Part shown: positions 1 through 8,143 of the stretch, piece by piece
Layout of the letters: each line of letters opens with the position of its first letter
Position numbering within the stretch: the first letter of the stretch is position 1
From: Streptomyces sp. NBC_01233
Lineage (GTDB): Bacteria > Actinomycetota > Actinomycetes > Streptomycetales > Streptomycetaceae
Length of the DNA stretch: 64,000 nucleotides
Reading direction: 5' to 3'
Assembly: GCF_035989305.1 (NCBI RefSeq)
Contig: NZ_CP108514.1
Location: 4,813,501 to 4,877,500 of the forward strand
Translations under genes and position numbers: made by a program
Notes under the pieces: generated by a model
Told to the model about the DNA's origin: nothing
Database searches by the model: none
Seen by the model: only the letters and a program-made list of their open reading frames with translations

Positions 1-110
1 AGCACGCCTGACCGGCGAGGGCTTATCGCGACAGTGGTTCCTGGCCCCGAGGCGAGCCGAGAGAATCACGATCTTCCCTCCCGCCCGTACGCCCGGGCTA
101 ACGCCGGTTC

Positions 111-537
111 ATGGAATCCGAGGTCCTGATCGGCGCCGGCACTTATGCGGCGTTGCTGGTGACGGACTTCTTGAGCGTGACCGCGGCCGAGGACGACCGG
201 GACGCCGCCCGGAAGCGCGGCGGACGTCGAGGCCGCGGTACGGGAGGCTGTGGCGGGGGCCGAGGGGAACGCGGCCGTGGCTGTGCTGGACCTGCCCACC
301 GGCGCGAGCGCGTCCGCCGACCACGAGTTCGACACCGCCGGCATCGTCAAGGTCGATATTCTCGCCGCCCTGCTGCTGCAGGCCGCCGACGACGGGCGGG
401 CGCTGACCGCCCGGCCTGTGGGTGACCAACAGCATCGGCCGGGTGGAAGTGGCCGGACACACCGTCCTGCTGGCCGTGCTGTGCGACGGCCAGACGTCGC
501 AGGAGACCGGCATGGCCCTGGCGGGCACGGGCCCTAG
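111..537 (+). pseudogene. Remnant of a class A beta-lactamase-like serine hydrolase gene
   Basis: Protein-like sequence continues through three different frames (about 111-215, 217-420 and 422-530), so the gene is frameshifted. The middle piece, ending ADHEFDTAGIVKVDILAALL, resembles the SxxK region of Streptomyces beta-lactamase-like serine hydrolases, but the usual nucleophilic serine is glycine (GIVK). The last piece (TNSIGRVEVAGHTVLLAVL) resembles the C-terminal strand of the same fold. The part between them, which would carry the SDN and KTG boxes, is missing. I infer an internal deletion plus frameshifts in a dead gene. It converges on the efflux operon. The family call rests on recalled motifs only. 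Confidence 0.5.
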
Positions 538-1013
538 CGAGCCGGTGACGGGACCGTCCGCAGCTCGTCCCCGGTCTTCAGAGTGAGGGTCCTGCCGTCG
601 GACGTCTTCACGGTGACGGATTCGCCGGTCACCTCGGTGATGGCGCCCTGGACGAGTCCGGGGTTCTGCCGAGCCCCGCCCGGGACTTGCTGCCCGGAGG
701 GCCGGCCCTGGCCGCCGCCCCGGCCCGGGAACCGGCCCTGCCCCGCGCCGGCAGGGGGCTGCGGCCCCTGCCCGAAGCGTTCGGTGGACGCTCCGGGCCC
801 GGCTTCGGTGTTCTCCCGGCCCCAGTGGCGGTCGGCGTGGATGCCGCCGACGAGGCCGCCGACGCCCAGGACGCCGACGGCCAGGAACGTGGTGAGCAGG
901 GGCAGCCCGGGCCGGGGCGGATGGGCGGCCAGCGCCTCCTCGAGGCTGCCCGCGAACGGCGAGGTCCTGAGGATGTCGTGGGGGTCGGTCTGCTCCGGCA
1001 TGGGCGTGAGCAT
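534..1013 (-). CDS. Small membrane-anchored protein at the end of the efflux operon
   Basis: This 159-residue protein has a short cytoplasmic N-terminus with an SPFAGSLEEAL motif, one transmembrane segment at about residues 36-57, a Gly/Pro/Gln-rich extracellular linker and a C-terminal beta-rich module (GAITEVTGESVTVKTSDGRT) of DUF5666-like appearance. The protein encoded at 2350-2817 has the same layout and the same SPFAG motif, so the operon carries two paralogues. It lies 53 bases downstream of the second adaptor gene and is the last gene of the unit. Function is unknown. A role in the cell envelope next to the transporter is inferred from context. Confidence 0.7.
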   Translation of the reverse strand: MLTPMPEQTDPHDILRTSPFAGSLEEALAAHPPRPGLPLLTTFLAVGVLGVGGLVGGIHADRHWGRENTEAGPGASTERFGQGPQPPAGAGQGRFPGRGGGQGRPSGQQVPGGARQNPGLVQGAITEVTGESVTVKTSDGRTLTLKTGDELRTVPSPAR

Positions 1014-1066
1014 CGCCGGGCTCCCTGTGGATCACGTGGTCAGGAGCTGTGAATTCGCTGAGAGAC

Positions 1067-1939
1067 TCAGACCTGCACCTCGACGGTCACCGCCTGACCC
1101 GCCCGGACCGTCGCCGGAAGGTCCGCCAGGGAGATGAGGACGGTGTAGCGGACGACCTGCGTCGAGGACTGCTGCATCCCTCCCCCTGTACCGCTGCCCG
1201 AGCTCTCCGACGCGACGGGCACCGGCGACACGGAGGAAACGCTGCCCTGGACGGTGGTGTTCAGGGCCCCGAAGGCGACCGTGGCCTTCTGGCCGTTGTC
1301 CAGCTTGACGATGTCGGCCTCGGTGAAGTCGGCGCTGACCTGCAGCGCGGACAGGTCGGTGAGGGTGAGGACCGTCGCTCCCCGGGACACGGTCCGGCCG
1401 GCCTCGGCGTCGAGCGCGGTGACCGTCCCGGCGAACGGGGCGACGATCTTCGTCCCGTCCACCGCGCGCTGGGCCTTGCGGTAGGTGTTGCGGGCCTTGA
1501 CGTAGGACGCGTACGCCTTCCGGTAGCCCTCGCTGCCGCTTTCGGCCTCTTCCAGGGTCTCGGAGGCGGCGAGGTAGGAGGCGTAGGCCGCACTGCGGCT
1601 CTCGACGGCCTCGGTGGAGTCGACCTGGGCCAGGACATCGCCCTTCTCGACCTTCTGACCGGCCTTCACCTCGAGTGTCGTGATCGTGCCCTCGGTCGCG
1701 AACGACAGCGAGCGGGAGTTGAGGCTCTCGATCTTGCCCGACGCGGACGGGCCCGTGCCGACCTCCACGTCCGGAACGGTCGGGGACGGGTTCTTGGCCG
1801 ACGGGGAGGGGGTGCTCCCGTCGGCGTGGGCGGGTATCACCGCACTGCCCATGAGGACGGCCCCGAGCACGCCGTACATGGCGGCCGTCCGGCGGCCGCC
1901 CCCCGCTGCCGACGTTCGGCGCCTTCTGCCTGTTGCCAT
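1067..1939 (-). CDS. Secreted HlyD/MacA-like efflux adaptor (membrane fusion protein-like)
   Basis: This 290-residue protein has an N-terminal signal-like segment (residues 20-40, ending IPAHA). A biotinyl-lipoyl-like half-motif follows (GTITTLEVKAGQKVEKGDVL), then a helical hairpin rich in Ala, Glu and Ser, and a second lipoyl half (KIVAPFAGTVTALDAEAGRT). The C-terminal barrel ends DLPATVRAGQAVTVEVQV. This order is typical of periplasmic adaptor subunits that work with MacB-type ABC transporters; in Gram-positive bacteria the adaptor sits outside the membrane. The start lies 3 bases after the lipoprotein gene, so they are one operon. It is the second adaptor of the operon; the first one is interrupted (see 4746-5073 and 9298-10098). 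Confidence 0.8.
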   Translation of the reverse strand: MATGRRRRTSAAGGGRRTAAMYGVLGAVLMGSAVIPAHADGSTPSPSAKNPSPTVPDVEVGTGPSASGKIESLNSRSLSFATEGTITTLEVKAGQKVEKGDVLAQVDSTEAVESRSAAYASYLAASETLEEAESGSEGYRKAYASYVKARNTYRKAQRAVDGTKIVAPFAGTVTALDAEAGRTVSRGATVLTLTDLSALQVSADFTEADIVKLDNGQKATVAFGALNTTVQGSVSSVSPVPVASESSGSGTGGGMQQSSTQVVRYTVLISLADLPATVRAGQAVTVEVQV

Positions 1940-1942
1940 GGG

Positions 1943-2353
1943 TCAGCCTCCGTTCTGCCGGCCGTTGCCGCCGGGGCCGCCGCCCTGCTGGGGGCGCAGC
2001 GACGCGCAGGCCTGCATGGCCTCCTGCCGCTCGGCCGACATGCTCGGCATGCCCGAGGGCCGCCCCGACGGCGCACCTTCGGGCAGCCCGCTGGGCGCAC
2101 CTTCGGGTCGTTCGCTCGGGACGCCTTCGGGACGGCCACTGGGCGCGCCTTCGGGTCGTCCGCTCGGGGCGCCCTCGGGGCGCTGGCCGCCCCGAGCGGG
2201 CATGGTCACCCCGTGCTCCTGGAGGCATTCCTGAAACGCCTGCATGGGGTCGGAGGAGGGCCGCTGCTCGGACTTGGCGCTGCCGCAGGCCATGGTGGTC
2301 AGCAGCATCGCCGCCACCGCCGCCCCGCCCAGCATCCGCTTGACCAGGGTCAT
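1943..2353 (-). CDS. Lipoprotein with degenerate PEGAPSGR repeats
   Basis: The 136-residue product has a lipobox (LLTTMACGS, Cys 23) after a short hydrophobic signal, so it is probably a membrane-attached lipoprotein. A conserved-looking segment, FQECLQEHGVTMPA, is followed by about seven imperfect copies of an eight-residue unit (PEGAPSGR and variants) and then a short C-terminal part with two Cys-free helices and a Gly-rich tail. The repeat is also visible in the DNA at about 2050-2190. The start overlaps the stop of the upstream gene in an ATGA junction. The role is unknown; a substrate-binding or envelope role beside the ABC transporter is a guess. Confidence 0.7.
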   Translation of the reverse strand: MTLVKRMLGGAAVAAMLLTTMACGSAKSEQRPSSDPMQAFQECLQEHGVTMPARGGQRPEGAPSGRPEGAPSGRPEGVPSERPEGAPSGLPEGAPSGRPSGMPSMSAERQEAMQACASLRPQQGGGPGGNGRQNGG

Positions 2354-2817
2354 TGCTGTGCTCCGTCCGTCGGGGCAGGGGTCTGGGGCTGGGTCTGGGA
2401 CCGGAGCATGACGGAGTCACCGGTTTTGATCTCGACGGTCTTGCCGTCCTGGGTCGTGAGCTCCACCACCCCGTCCTTGATCTTGCTGATGGTTCCGGAG
2501 GACATCCCTTGGGGTGACTGGCCGCCCCCGCCGGGCATGCCCGGCATCTCGCCCTGCGGCCGGCCACCGGCCATCTGGCCGCCGCCTGGCATCTGGCCCC
2601 CGGACGGCCGGGTGCCTGACGTGTCCCCGGCACCCTTCTCCACGTACACGCCGACGACGAATCCGCCGACGGCCACGATGCCCGCGGCCAGGCACAGCGC
2701 CACCCCCGGCAGGCGCCGCCGCGCCGGTGCGGCCTTGAGCTCGGCGTCGAGGTCCCCGGCGAACGGGGAGTCGGCCAGCACGTCGGTGTTTGGGTTCACT
2801 GCTCTGTCCTCACTCAT
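2350..2817 (-). CDS. Small membrane-anchored protein, paralogue of the 534-1013 product
   Basis: I start the gene at the ATG at 2817, because the permease gene ends at 2810 and the overlap gives translational coupling; the longer reading from 2853 lies inside the permease. The 155-residue product has an SPFAGDLDAEL motif near the N-terminus, one transmembrane segment at about residues 37-57, a Gly/Met/Pro-rich linker and a small beta domain (GTISKIKDGVVELTTQDGKT). The same architecture in the product of 534-1013 shows a duplication within the operon. No catalytic motif is visible. Confidence 0.7.
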   Translation of the reverse strand: MSEDRAVNPNTDVLADSPFAGDLDAELKAAPARRRLPGVALCLAAGIVAVGGFVVGVYVEKGAGDTSGTRPSGGQMPGGGQMAGGRPQGEMPGMPGGGGQSPQGMSSGTISKIKDGVVELTTQDGKTVEIKTGDSVMLRSQTQPQTPAPTDGAQQ

Positions 2818-4066
2818 GGCGCAGCGCCTCGATGGGCCGCAGGCCTGCGGCACGGTTGGCCGGGTAGCTGCCGAAGAAGAGGCCGATGGCGACCGAGACG
2901 CCGAGCGCGAGGCCGATCGACCAGGGGGCGATCACCGGCTGTACGCCGACGATCTTGAACTGGCCGCCGACGACTCCCGCGACGACCCCGAGTACTCCGC
3001 CGATCAGCGACAGGATCGTGGCCTCGGTGATGAACTGGCCGAGGATGGCTCCGCGGGGTGCGCCGATGGCCTTGCGGATGCCGATCTCGCGGGTCCGTTC
3101 GGTGACGGTGACCAGCATGATGTTGGTGACGCCGATGCCGCCGACCAGGAGGCTGATCGCCGCGACCGCGCCGAGCAGGACGGTGAAGGTCTCGCTCGAT
3201 TCGGCGACGGCCGATTGCAGGCTGGCCTGGTTGAAGACCTGGAAGTCGGTGCTGCCGTGCCGCTGGTTCAAGAGGGTGGTGACCTCGGCCTGCGCCGCGT
3301 CGACCGCGCCAGGAGTCTTGGCCTGTACGACGATCTGGCTGAGCGCGCCGTAGCTGGTGAGCGTGCCCTGGACCGCGGTGTAGGGGGCGACGGCGATGTC
3401 GTCGGCGTCCTGGAAGCCGCTCGACGACGAGCCGGACTCCGCCAGCACCCCGGTCACGGTGAAGAAGGCGCCGTTGACGTTCATCTTCTTGCCGATCGGG
3501 TCGACCCGGCCGAAGAGCTCCTCGGCCACGGTCTGGCCGATGACCGCGACCTTCGAGCCGGCGGCCACTTGCTCGGCGGTGAAGAGCGATCCGCGCCGGA
3601 TCGTCTTGTTGCTCGCCTTGAAGTACGCGGGGTCGCTGCCGACGAACTGGCCGATGCTGTGGCTGGTCGTCAGGTAGGTGGTGGTCTGGGAGCTGGCGTT
3701 GACCACCGGTGAGGCGCTCTCGACCGACGGCGTACTCACCGGGTCGACCAGCGCCTTGGCGTCTTCCACCGTGAGCTTCTTCGCCTGGGTACGCGGTCCC
3801 GTACCGCCCTGCTGCTGTGATCCGCCCGGGCCGCCGGCCTGGCGGGAGCCGCCGCCCTGTCCGGTGGTCGAGGTGGAGACGGTCAGCGCGCCCGCGCCGA
3901 GGCGGCTGATGCTGTCCTGGATCTGCTGGGAGGAGCCGTTGCCGACCGCGACCAGGAGGATGACGGCGCCGACGCCGATGAGGATGCCCAGTGTGGTCAG
4001 GCCGCTGCGGAGCTTGTTGGCGCCCAGGCCGCGCAGGGCGAACCGCAGGATTTCGAAGGGGTTCAT
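2810..4066 (-). CDS. MacB-like ABC transporter permease (FtsX-type)
   Basis: The 418-residue protein begins MNPFEILRFALRGLGANKLR and has one N-terminal transmembrane segment, a large extracellular domain of about 230 residues (MacB_PCD type, with a Gly/Gln-rich insertion near residues 70-95) and three C-terminal transmembrane segments. The cytoplasmic signature VTERTREIGIRKAIGA, typical of MacB/FtsX permeases, is present. The start codon overlaps the stop of the ATPase gene (ATGA). Together with the ATPase and the adaptor it should form a tripartite exporter for drugs, peptides or lipids; the substrate cannot be read from the sequence. It appears intact. Confidence 0.92.
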   Translation of the reverse strand: MNPFEILRFALRGLGANKLRSGLTTLGILIGVGAVILLVAVGNGSSQQIQDSISRLGAGALTVSTSTTGQGGGSRQAGGPGGSQQQGGTGPRTQAKKLTVEDAKALVDPVSTPSVESASPVVNASSQTTTYLTTSHSIGQFVGSDPAYFKASNKTIRRGSLFTAEQVAAGSKVAVIGQTVAEELFGRVDPIGKKMNVNGAFFTVTGVLAESGSSSSGFQDADDIAVAPYTAVQGTLTSYGALSQIVVQAKTPGAVDAAQAEVTTLLNQRHGSTDFQVFNQASLQSAVAESSETFTVLLGAVAAISLLVGGIGVTNIMLVTVTERTREIGIRKAIGAPRGAILGQFITEATILSLIGGVLGVVAGVVGGQFKIVGVQPVIAPWSIGLALGVSVAIGLFFGSYPANRAAGLRPIEALRHE

Positions 4067-4749
4067 TGTCTGCGGTCCTCCACGATGTCGCCGTCGACCA
4101 GGCGGATGACGCGCTTGGTGCGTTTGGCGACCTCGTCCTCGTGGGTGATCAGGACGATCGTCCGGCCGGATGCCGAGAGCTGGTCGAGGATGTCGAGGAC
4201 ATCGAGGGTCGATTTGCTGTCGAGGTTGCCGGTCGGCTCGTCGGCCAGCAGCAGGGCGGGAGCGGTGGCCAGGGCCCTCGCGACGGCCACGCGCTGCTGC
4301 TGTCCGCCGGAGAGCTCGTTCGGCTCGTGGCCGGTCCGGTCGGACAGCCCGACCATCGCCAGTGCCGCGAGCGCCCGTCGGCGCCGCTCGGCCGGCTTGA
4401 CCCCGCCGTAGGCCAGCGGGAGCTCGACGTTGGCGAGGGCCGTCATCCGGGGGATGAGGTTGAAGCTCTGGAAGATGAAGCCGATCTTCCTGTTCCGCAG
4501 GATCGACAGCTGCTGCTCGCTGAGCCCGCTGACGTCCGTGCCGTCCAGGAAGTACTGGCCGTCCGTGGGCACGTCGAGGCAGCCCAGGATGTTCATCAGA
4601 GTGGACTTCCCGGAGCCGGACTGGCCCATGATCGCCACATAGTCGCCCTGCTGCACGGTCAGGTGGGTGCCGCGCAGCGCGTGGACGGTGGTCTCGCCCT
4701 GCCCGTAGACCTTGGTGAGGCCGCGGACCTCGATGACGGGGGTGCTCAT
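4063..4749 (-). CDS. MacB/LolD-type ABC transporter ATP-binding protein
   Basis: The 228-residue protein has all ABC motifs in order: Walker A GQSGSGKST (about 41-49), Q-loop FIFQSFNLIPRM, signature LSGGQQQR, Walker B ALLLADEPTGNLD and the H-loop ITHE. The length is normal for the three-subunit MacAB/LolCDE class. It powers the permease encoded directly downstream (ATGA overlap) and itself overlaps the adaptor C-terminal fragment upstream by 4 bases. The gene looks intact, but its natural operon promoter was probably separated from it by the island inserted in the adaptor gene. Confidence 0.95.
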   Translation of the reverse strand: MSTPVIEVRGLTKVYGQGETTVHALRGTHLTVQQGDYVAIMGQSGSGKSTLMNILGCLDVPTDGQYFLDGTDVSGLSEQQLSILRNRKIGFIFQSFNLIPRMTALANVELPLAYGGVKPAERRRRALAALAMVGLSDRTGHEPNELSGGQQQRVAVARALATAPALLLADEPTGNLDSKSTLDVLDILDQLSASGRTIVLITHEDEVAKRTKRVIRLVDGDIVEDRRQ

Positions 4750-5073
4750 CGGCCGCCACCGCCGCCCGGGGCGCGACCGCCACTGCCGCCGGGCGCCATA
4801 CCGCCACCGCCGAGCCCGCCACCGCCCGGCACCTGCGCATCGCTGCCGCCCGTGCCGGTGGCGACCGTGATGCGGACCTGCTCGCCTTCCTCCAGGCCGG
4901 ACTTGATCTCGGTACCGGAGCTGCCGGCGATCCCGACCGTCACCGTCTTCACGACCGGCTTGCCGTTCTCCAGTACGGTCACGGTGGTCTGCCCGCCGGC
5001 GCTCGTGACCGCGGCGCTCGGCACGTACAGGGCGTCCTTCACCTCGGAGACCGTGACCGTCGCACTGGCGGTC
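4746..5073 (-). pseudogene. C-terminal part of the interrupted efflux adaptor gene
   Basis: From about 5073 downwards the reading frame gives the C-terminal barrel and membrane-proximal domain of a HlyD/MacA adaptor (TASATVTVSEVKDALYVPSA, then ENGKPVVKTVTVGI), ending in a Gly-rich tail. Upstream of 5073 the frame runs into unrelated DNA. The missing N-terminal part is found 4.2 kb away at 9298-10098, ending GQTA exactly where this piece resumes. Joining the two at the shared 13-base sequence restores one continuous adaptor of about 380 residues. Insertion of the island at 5074-9310 therefore disrupted the first gene of the efflux operon. Confidence 0.85.
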
Positions 5074-5175
5074 GGGAGTGTCCCGAAACCTACGCGGGCA
5101 ATGATCGCGGCCCCGGCCGGTGGGGAGCAAGCACACCGACCGGGACCTGTCCTTGACGGGACGGGCGGGTGACTC

Positions 5176-5637
5176 CTACAACCGCGCCAAGCCATCCAGC
5201 AACGCCCGAAACAACGCCTCGTCACCGGTCGCCCAACGGGTCGGTAGCGCCGATGCTGGCACCACTTCCCGCCGCTGCTCTGCGAGCCCGGACACGCCAT
5301 CCGGCAACGCCACCCGTGGCAACACGTGAAGCTCCGCACCGCGCGCCGTCCTCAGCCGTCGCGCCCGCGCTCCTAGCGCCGTCTCACGCCGCAACTCCGA
5401 AAGCACACCACGCGCCCGCGACACCCCCGGCGCTGCTGCTGCCGCTGCCGCCTGCGGCCGAGACTCCCCCGGTGCGACCGCTGCCGCGCGCCGTCGCCGC
5501 TCCGGCAGCTCGGGCGCTGGTGGCTGCCGCTGCTCGCGCACCTCGGCCAGATAGGCGGCCGTGTGCCGCCCCCGCTTCCTGCCCAAAATCCCGAGCCGCC
5601 TTCCCGCGCGCCGCATGAGCCCGATAACCTGCTGCAT
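5176..5637 (-). CDS. Hypothetical Arg/Ala-rich protein of the island
   Basis: This 153-residue basic protein begins MQQVIGLMRRAGRRLGILGR. A GAGGAG ribosome binding site lies 10 bases before the start. It has a long Arg/Glu/Ala-rich middle and an ALFRALLDGLARL C-terminus. I do not recognise the family. It has no signal peptide or membrane segment. It lies at the left end of the island, behind the HATPase/resolvase-like pair and separated from it by a terminator. The clear ribosome binding site and codon pattern make it a likely real gene. Confidence 0.5.
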   Translation of the reverse strand: MQQVIGLMRRAGRRLGILGRKRGRHTAAYLAEVREQRQPPAPELPERRRRAAAVAPGESRPQAAAAAAAPGVSRARGVLSELRRETALGARARRLRTARGAELHVLPRVALPDGVSGLAEQRREVVPASALPTRWATGDEALFRALLDGLARL

Positions 5638-5669
5638 GTGCTGTCAGCTCCTCGCTAGCTGATCGGTAC

Positions 5670-5702
5670 AAAAACCCTGGGGACGGCCCACCCGCCCCAG
5701 GG
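5670..5702 (-). terminator. Rho-independent terminator after the HATPase operon
   Basis: On the minus strand an 8-base stem (CCCTGGGG with CCCCAGGG) is followed directly by a run of five T. It lies 78 bases after the end of the HATPase gene. Confidence 0.7.
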
Positions 5703-5779
5703 CCAAAAACCCTGTTGTCCGCAACCGCGCAAAACCGCGCGCCGCCCCCGCCTCCGAAGTAGCTGCGGGGGCGAACCCG

Positions 5780-6346
5780 TCACAGCAACGCCAAGCCGTC
5801 GGCAAAGCGGTGCATGAGTGCGGCGTCGGCCATGGCATGTAGACGGTCGCTGCCGATGACGTGGGCCGCTAGTACCTCGTCGGGCAGCTCGATCGGTTTC
5901 CCCTCAAGCGAGACAGCCGGGGGCTTGTGGAGGTCAAGGTCGGCATAGACGACCTTGCCGCCGCTGTCGGACTCCCATACGCCCCAGCGGCTACTGAACG
6001 CCTCGACCAGTTGCAGCCCTCGGCCGTTCTCGTCGTCATCGACCGCCGCGCGCGGTGCCGGTAGCGTCGCGTGACAGTCCCAGACTTCCAACACGAGTGC
6101 GCCGCCCTGCACGCGCACCTGCACCGCAACCAGTCCTGAACCGCTGCGGTCGCGCACCGGTCCGGGGCCGAGCTTGACGGCGTTGGTCACCAGCTCGGAG
6201 ACGATCGACTGCGCGTCGTCGCCCAGGTAATCCAGTTCCCACGCGAGCAGTGCATGGGACACGAACAACCGCGCGTAATGCGCCGCGTCGGGTGTCGCGT
6301 GCAGCTTCACCGATGTCGCCCCGAGCGCCGCCTCATACTCGTTCAC
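5780..6346 (-). CDS. ATP-binding protein (HATPase_c, anti-sigma factor kinase-like)
   Basis: The 188-residue product has the GHKL ATPase boxes of Streptomyces RsbW-like anti-sigma kinases: N-box SIVSELVTNAVKLG, a G1-like segment VWDCHATLPAP (the usual D-x-G is weakened) and G2 ENGRGLQLVEAFSSRWG. The last 50 residues, containing EGKPIELPDEVLAAHVIG, extend beyond the fold. I choose the GTG at 6346 because it overlaps the stop of the upstream gene (GTGA). Such proteins are commonly encoded beside XRE/DUF397 pairs, as here. The target protein cannot be inferred. Confidence 0.8.
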   Translation of the reverse strand: MNEYEAALGATSVKLHATPDAAHYARLFVSHALLAWELDYLGDDAQSIVSELVTNAVKLGPGPVRDRSGSGLVAVQVRVQGGALVLEVWDCHATLPAPRAAVDDDENGRGLQLVEAFSSRWGVWESDSGGKVVYADLDLHKPPAVSLEGKPIELPDEVLAAHVIGSDRLHAMADAALMHRFADGLALL

Positions 6347-6711
6347 GCTGCCATCACCTCGAACCCTTGCGTCAAGTCCCCGCCCACCGGGGCCGATTCG
6401 CCGACGACCCACACCCGCCCGCCGATGAAACTCGCCACGTCCGAGCACATCCAACGCGCCAGTGACTCGCTGTCGTGGAGGTGCGCGAGCGAGGGCACCA
6501 CGATGTCGCGCACGCCGAACAGCTCGCAGTGGGCGAGCAGTTCGCGCCAGACCGCCAACCGCTGACCGGGACGCTCCAGCGCAAACACGTCCATGAGCAT
6601 GAACCCGCGCCCACCCGCGAAGCCGCCGAGCTTGCGCCGCACACGCGCTAACTCCGAAGCGGCATCCGTGCCGGGCAGCAAGCGCGCGTAACCGTAGATG
6701 GTGGGGGTCAT
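6343..6711 (-). CDS. Resolvase N-terminal-like protein without the catalytic serine
   Basis: The 122-residue protein starts MTPTIYGYARLLPGTDAASE and resembles the N-terminal catalytic fold of serine recombinases (YGYARVS...; later a FGVRDIVVPSLAHLHDS segment). The position normally held by the nucleophilic serine (YARVS) reads YARLL, and no DNA-binding C-terminal domain follows. It is therefore unlikely to cut DNA and may have a regulatory role, which is inference. A GGGAGG ribosome binding site lies 8 bases before the chosen ATG. It forms an operon with the HATPase gene and is transcribed divergently from the XRE regulator. Confidence 0.6.
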   Translation of the reverse strand: MTPTIYGYARLLPGTDAASELARVRRKLGGFAGGRGFMLMDVFALERPGQRLAVWRELLAHCELFGVRDIVVPSLAHLHDSESLARWMCSDVASFIGGRVWVVGESAPVGGDLTQGFEVMAA

Positions 6712-7025
6712 CGGGTAGTCCTCCCGGTCGTTCAGGGCCACACCGAAGGGGCGCGGGCCACCTGCTGCGACATGCGCACGGCGGCGGCGCAAACTCCGCC
6801 GAGATGAGCCCGCAAAAGGACCTCGCCAACTGCGCGAGGACAGGTCAGCTCTGGGCGTCCGCGCCGTTACAGCGGGTGCCGTGCGGTACTCAGCATGGCG
6901 GTAGTTCATGATCGAGTGCAAGCCCTCCAAGTGACCGCCCGCCACTTGATGGTCTGACTTGGCCGGAGGGCGGGTCATAGGCCACACTCGGCGTTGTCGC
7001 TCACACGCACGGAAGGGACGTGAGC
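6712..7025. promoter_or_regulatory. Divergent promoter region with a CAAGTG-N9-CACTTG dyad
   Basis: This 314-base gap separates the divergently transcribed resolvase-like/HATPase operon and the XRE/DUF397 pair. It contains the dyad CAAGTG (6928-6933) / CACTTG (6943-6948), a candidate operator for the adjacent XRE protein. No open reading frame in it looks coding. Confidence 0.4.
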
Positions 7026-7895
7026 ATGACCGAACGGTCACCCGCAGGGCTGCGCCATCGCCTCGCGGCAGAGATGGTGCAGTTGCGGGGCAAGCGCACG
7101 CTGAAATGGCTTGTCGAGCAGACCGGCGTCAGTGAGACCACGATCCGCCGCGTCGAGAAGGCCAGGGGACACCGGCCCAACCGCTCCAACATGCTCGCTC
7201 TGCTCAAGGCGCTCGATGCCCCAGCCGGAAAGCGCGCCTACATCATGTCGCTGTGGGAGGGGGCGGGATCGGAAGGCTTCACGGCGGAGTATCCGAACCT
7301 GCGCGAGCCCTACCGCGTGTACGTCGAAAACGAGCGTGTGGCGCGCGGGCTGCGCAACTATCAGTCGCTGTTCATCCCCGGCCTGATGCAGACCGAGCCG
7401 TACGCCCGCGCGGTGATCGGAGAACTCTGGCCCGACGCCAAACCGGCCGACGTGCAAGAGCACGTCAAGGTGCGCCTGAACCGCCAAGCGCTCCTGACCA
7501 AGGATGACCCGCTGCACCTCGACGTGGTTGTCGATGAGGCGGCACTACGGCGCTGCGTCGGCGGCCCCATGGTCATGGCCGAGCAGCTACGCCGCCTGCA
7601 AGCCTTGGCCGAACTGCCGCACGTCAGCCTGCAAGTGATCCCGTTCTCCGTCGGCGTCCACGGCGGGATGCACGGCAACTTCGCCATCCTCAGCTTCGAC
7701 GACGCCGACCACGCCGAGTTCGTATACATCGAGCAGATGGGCAAAGACCAGTTCCTTCATAACAAACCCGACGTCAACCGCTACACCAGCACCTTCGAGA
7801 ACCTGCGGAAAGAAAAGGCGCTCAGCCCCGACGCTTCGCTCAGCCTGATCGACTCGGTAGAGCGCGAACTGACCGCACAAGGAGAAACCCGATGA
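7026..7895 (+). CDS. XRE-family transcriptional regulator with DUF5753 domain
   Basis: The protein has an N-terminal Cro/C1-type helix-turn-helix (about residues 10-60, KWLVEQTGVSETTIRRVEKA) and a C-terminal DUF5753 domain with the family landmarks YQSLFIPGLMQTEPYARAVI and LQVIPFSVGVHGGMHGNF. Length (289 residues) is normal. I prefer the ATG at 7026 over the GTG at 7020, because the GGAAGG site (7011-7016) gives proper spacing only for 7026. Its stop overlaps the DUF397 start (ATGA), the classic Streptomyces pair related to WhiJ/AbaA-type loci. The ligand and targets are unknown. Confidence 0.9.
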   Translation: MTERSPAGLRHRLAAEMVQLRGKRTLKWLVEQTGVSETTIRRVEKARGHRPNRSNMLALLKALDAPAGKRAYIMSLWEGAGSEGFTAEYPNLREPYRVYVENERVARGLRNYQSLFIPGLMQTEPYARAVIGELWPDAKPADVQEHVKVRLNRQALLTKDDPLHLDVVVDEAALRRCVGGPMVMAEQLRRLQALAELPHVSLQVIPFSVGVHGGMHGNFAILSFDDADHAEFVYIEQMGKDQFLHNKPDVNRYTSTFENLRKEKALSPDASLSLIDSVERELTAQGETR

Positions 7896-8095
7896 ACACG
7901 CCCAACCCCGCGCCCGACGCCTGGTTCAAGAGCACATATAGCCAGGCACAAGGCGAGTGCGTAGAGGTCGCATTCAGGGCGCGCACGGTCGCGGCCCGAG
8001 ACAGCAAGGACATGAACGGCCCGGTCCTGGAGTTCACGCCCCAAGGCTGGACAGACTTCCTCGACGGGCTCGACGCGGGCGACTTCCGCCCGTAG
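7892..8095 (+). CDS. DUF397 family protein
   Basis: This 67-residue protein has the DUF397 layout: WFKSTYSQAQGECVEVAF near the start, then VAARDSKDMNGPVLEFTPQGW and a short acidic tail. DUF397 proteins are encoded next to XRE/DUF5753 regulators and are thought to antagonise them. Translation is coupled to the regulator by an ATGA overlap. It is intact, and a terminator follows at 8109-8143. Confidence 0.92.
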   Translation: MNTPNPAPDAWFKSTYSQAQGECVEVAFRARTVAARDSKDMNGPVLEFTPQGWTDFLDGLDAGDFRP

Positions 8096-8108
8096 CCCAC
8101 ACTCCCAC

Positions 8109-8143
8109 GACGCCCCCGTTCTCCCCTCCGGAGCGGGGGCGTC
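8109..8143 (+). terminator. Hairpin terminator after the XRE/DUF397 pair
   Basis: A GACGCCCCCG stem pairs with CGGGGGCGTC across a 14-base loop, 14 bases after the DUF397 stop. There is no clear T-run, as is common in Streptomyces. Confidence 0.6.

Noticed and set aside
1049..3712. An 887-residue plus-strand gene opposite the efflux operon
   Set aside because: It is a GC-rich antisense shadow of four well-supported minus-strand genes.
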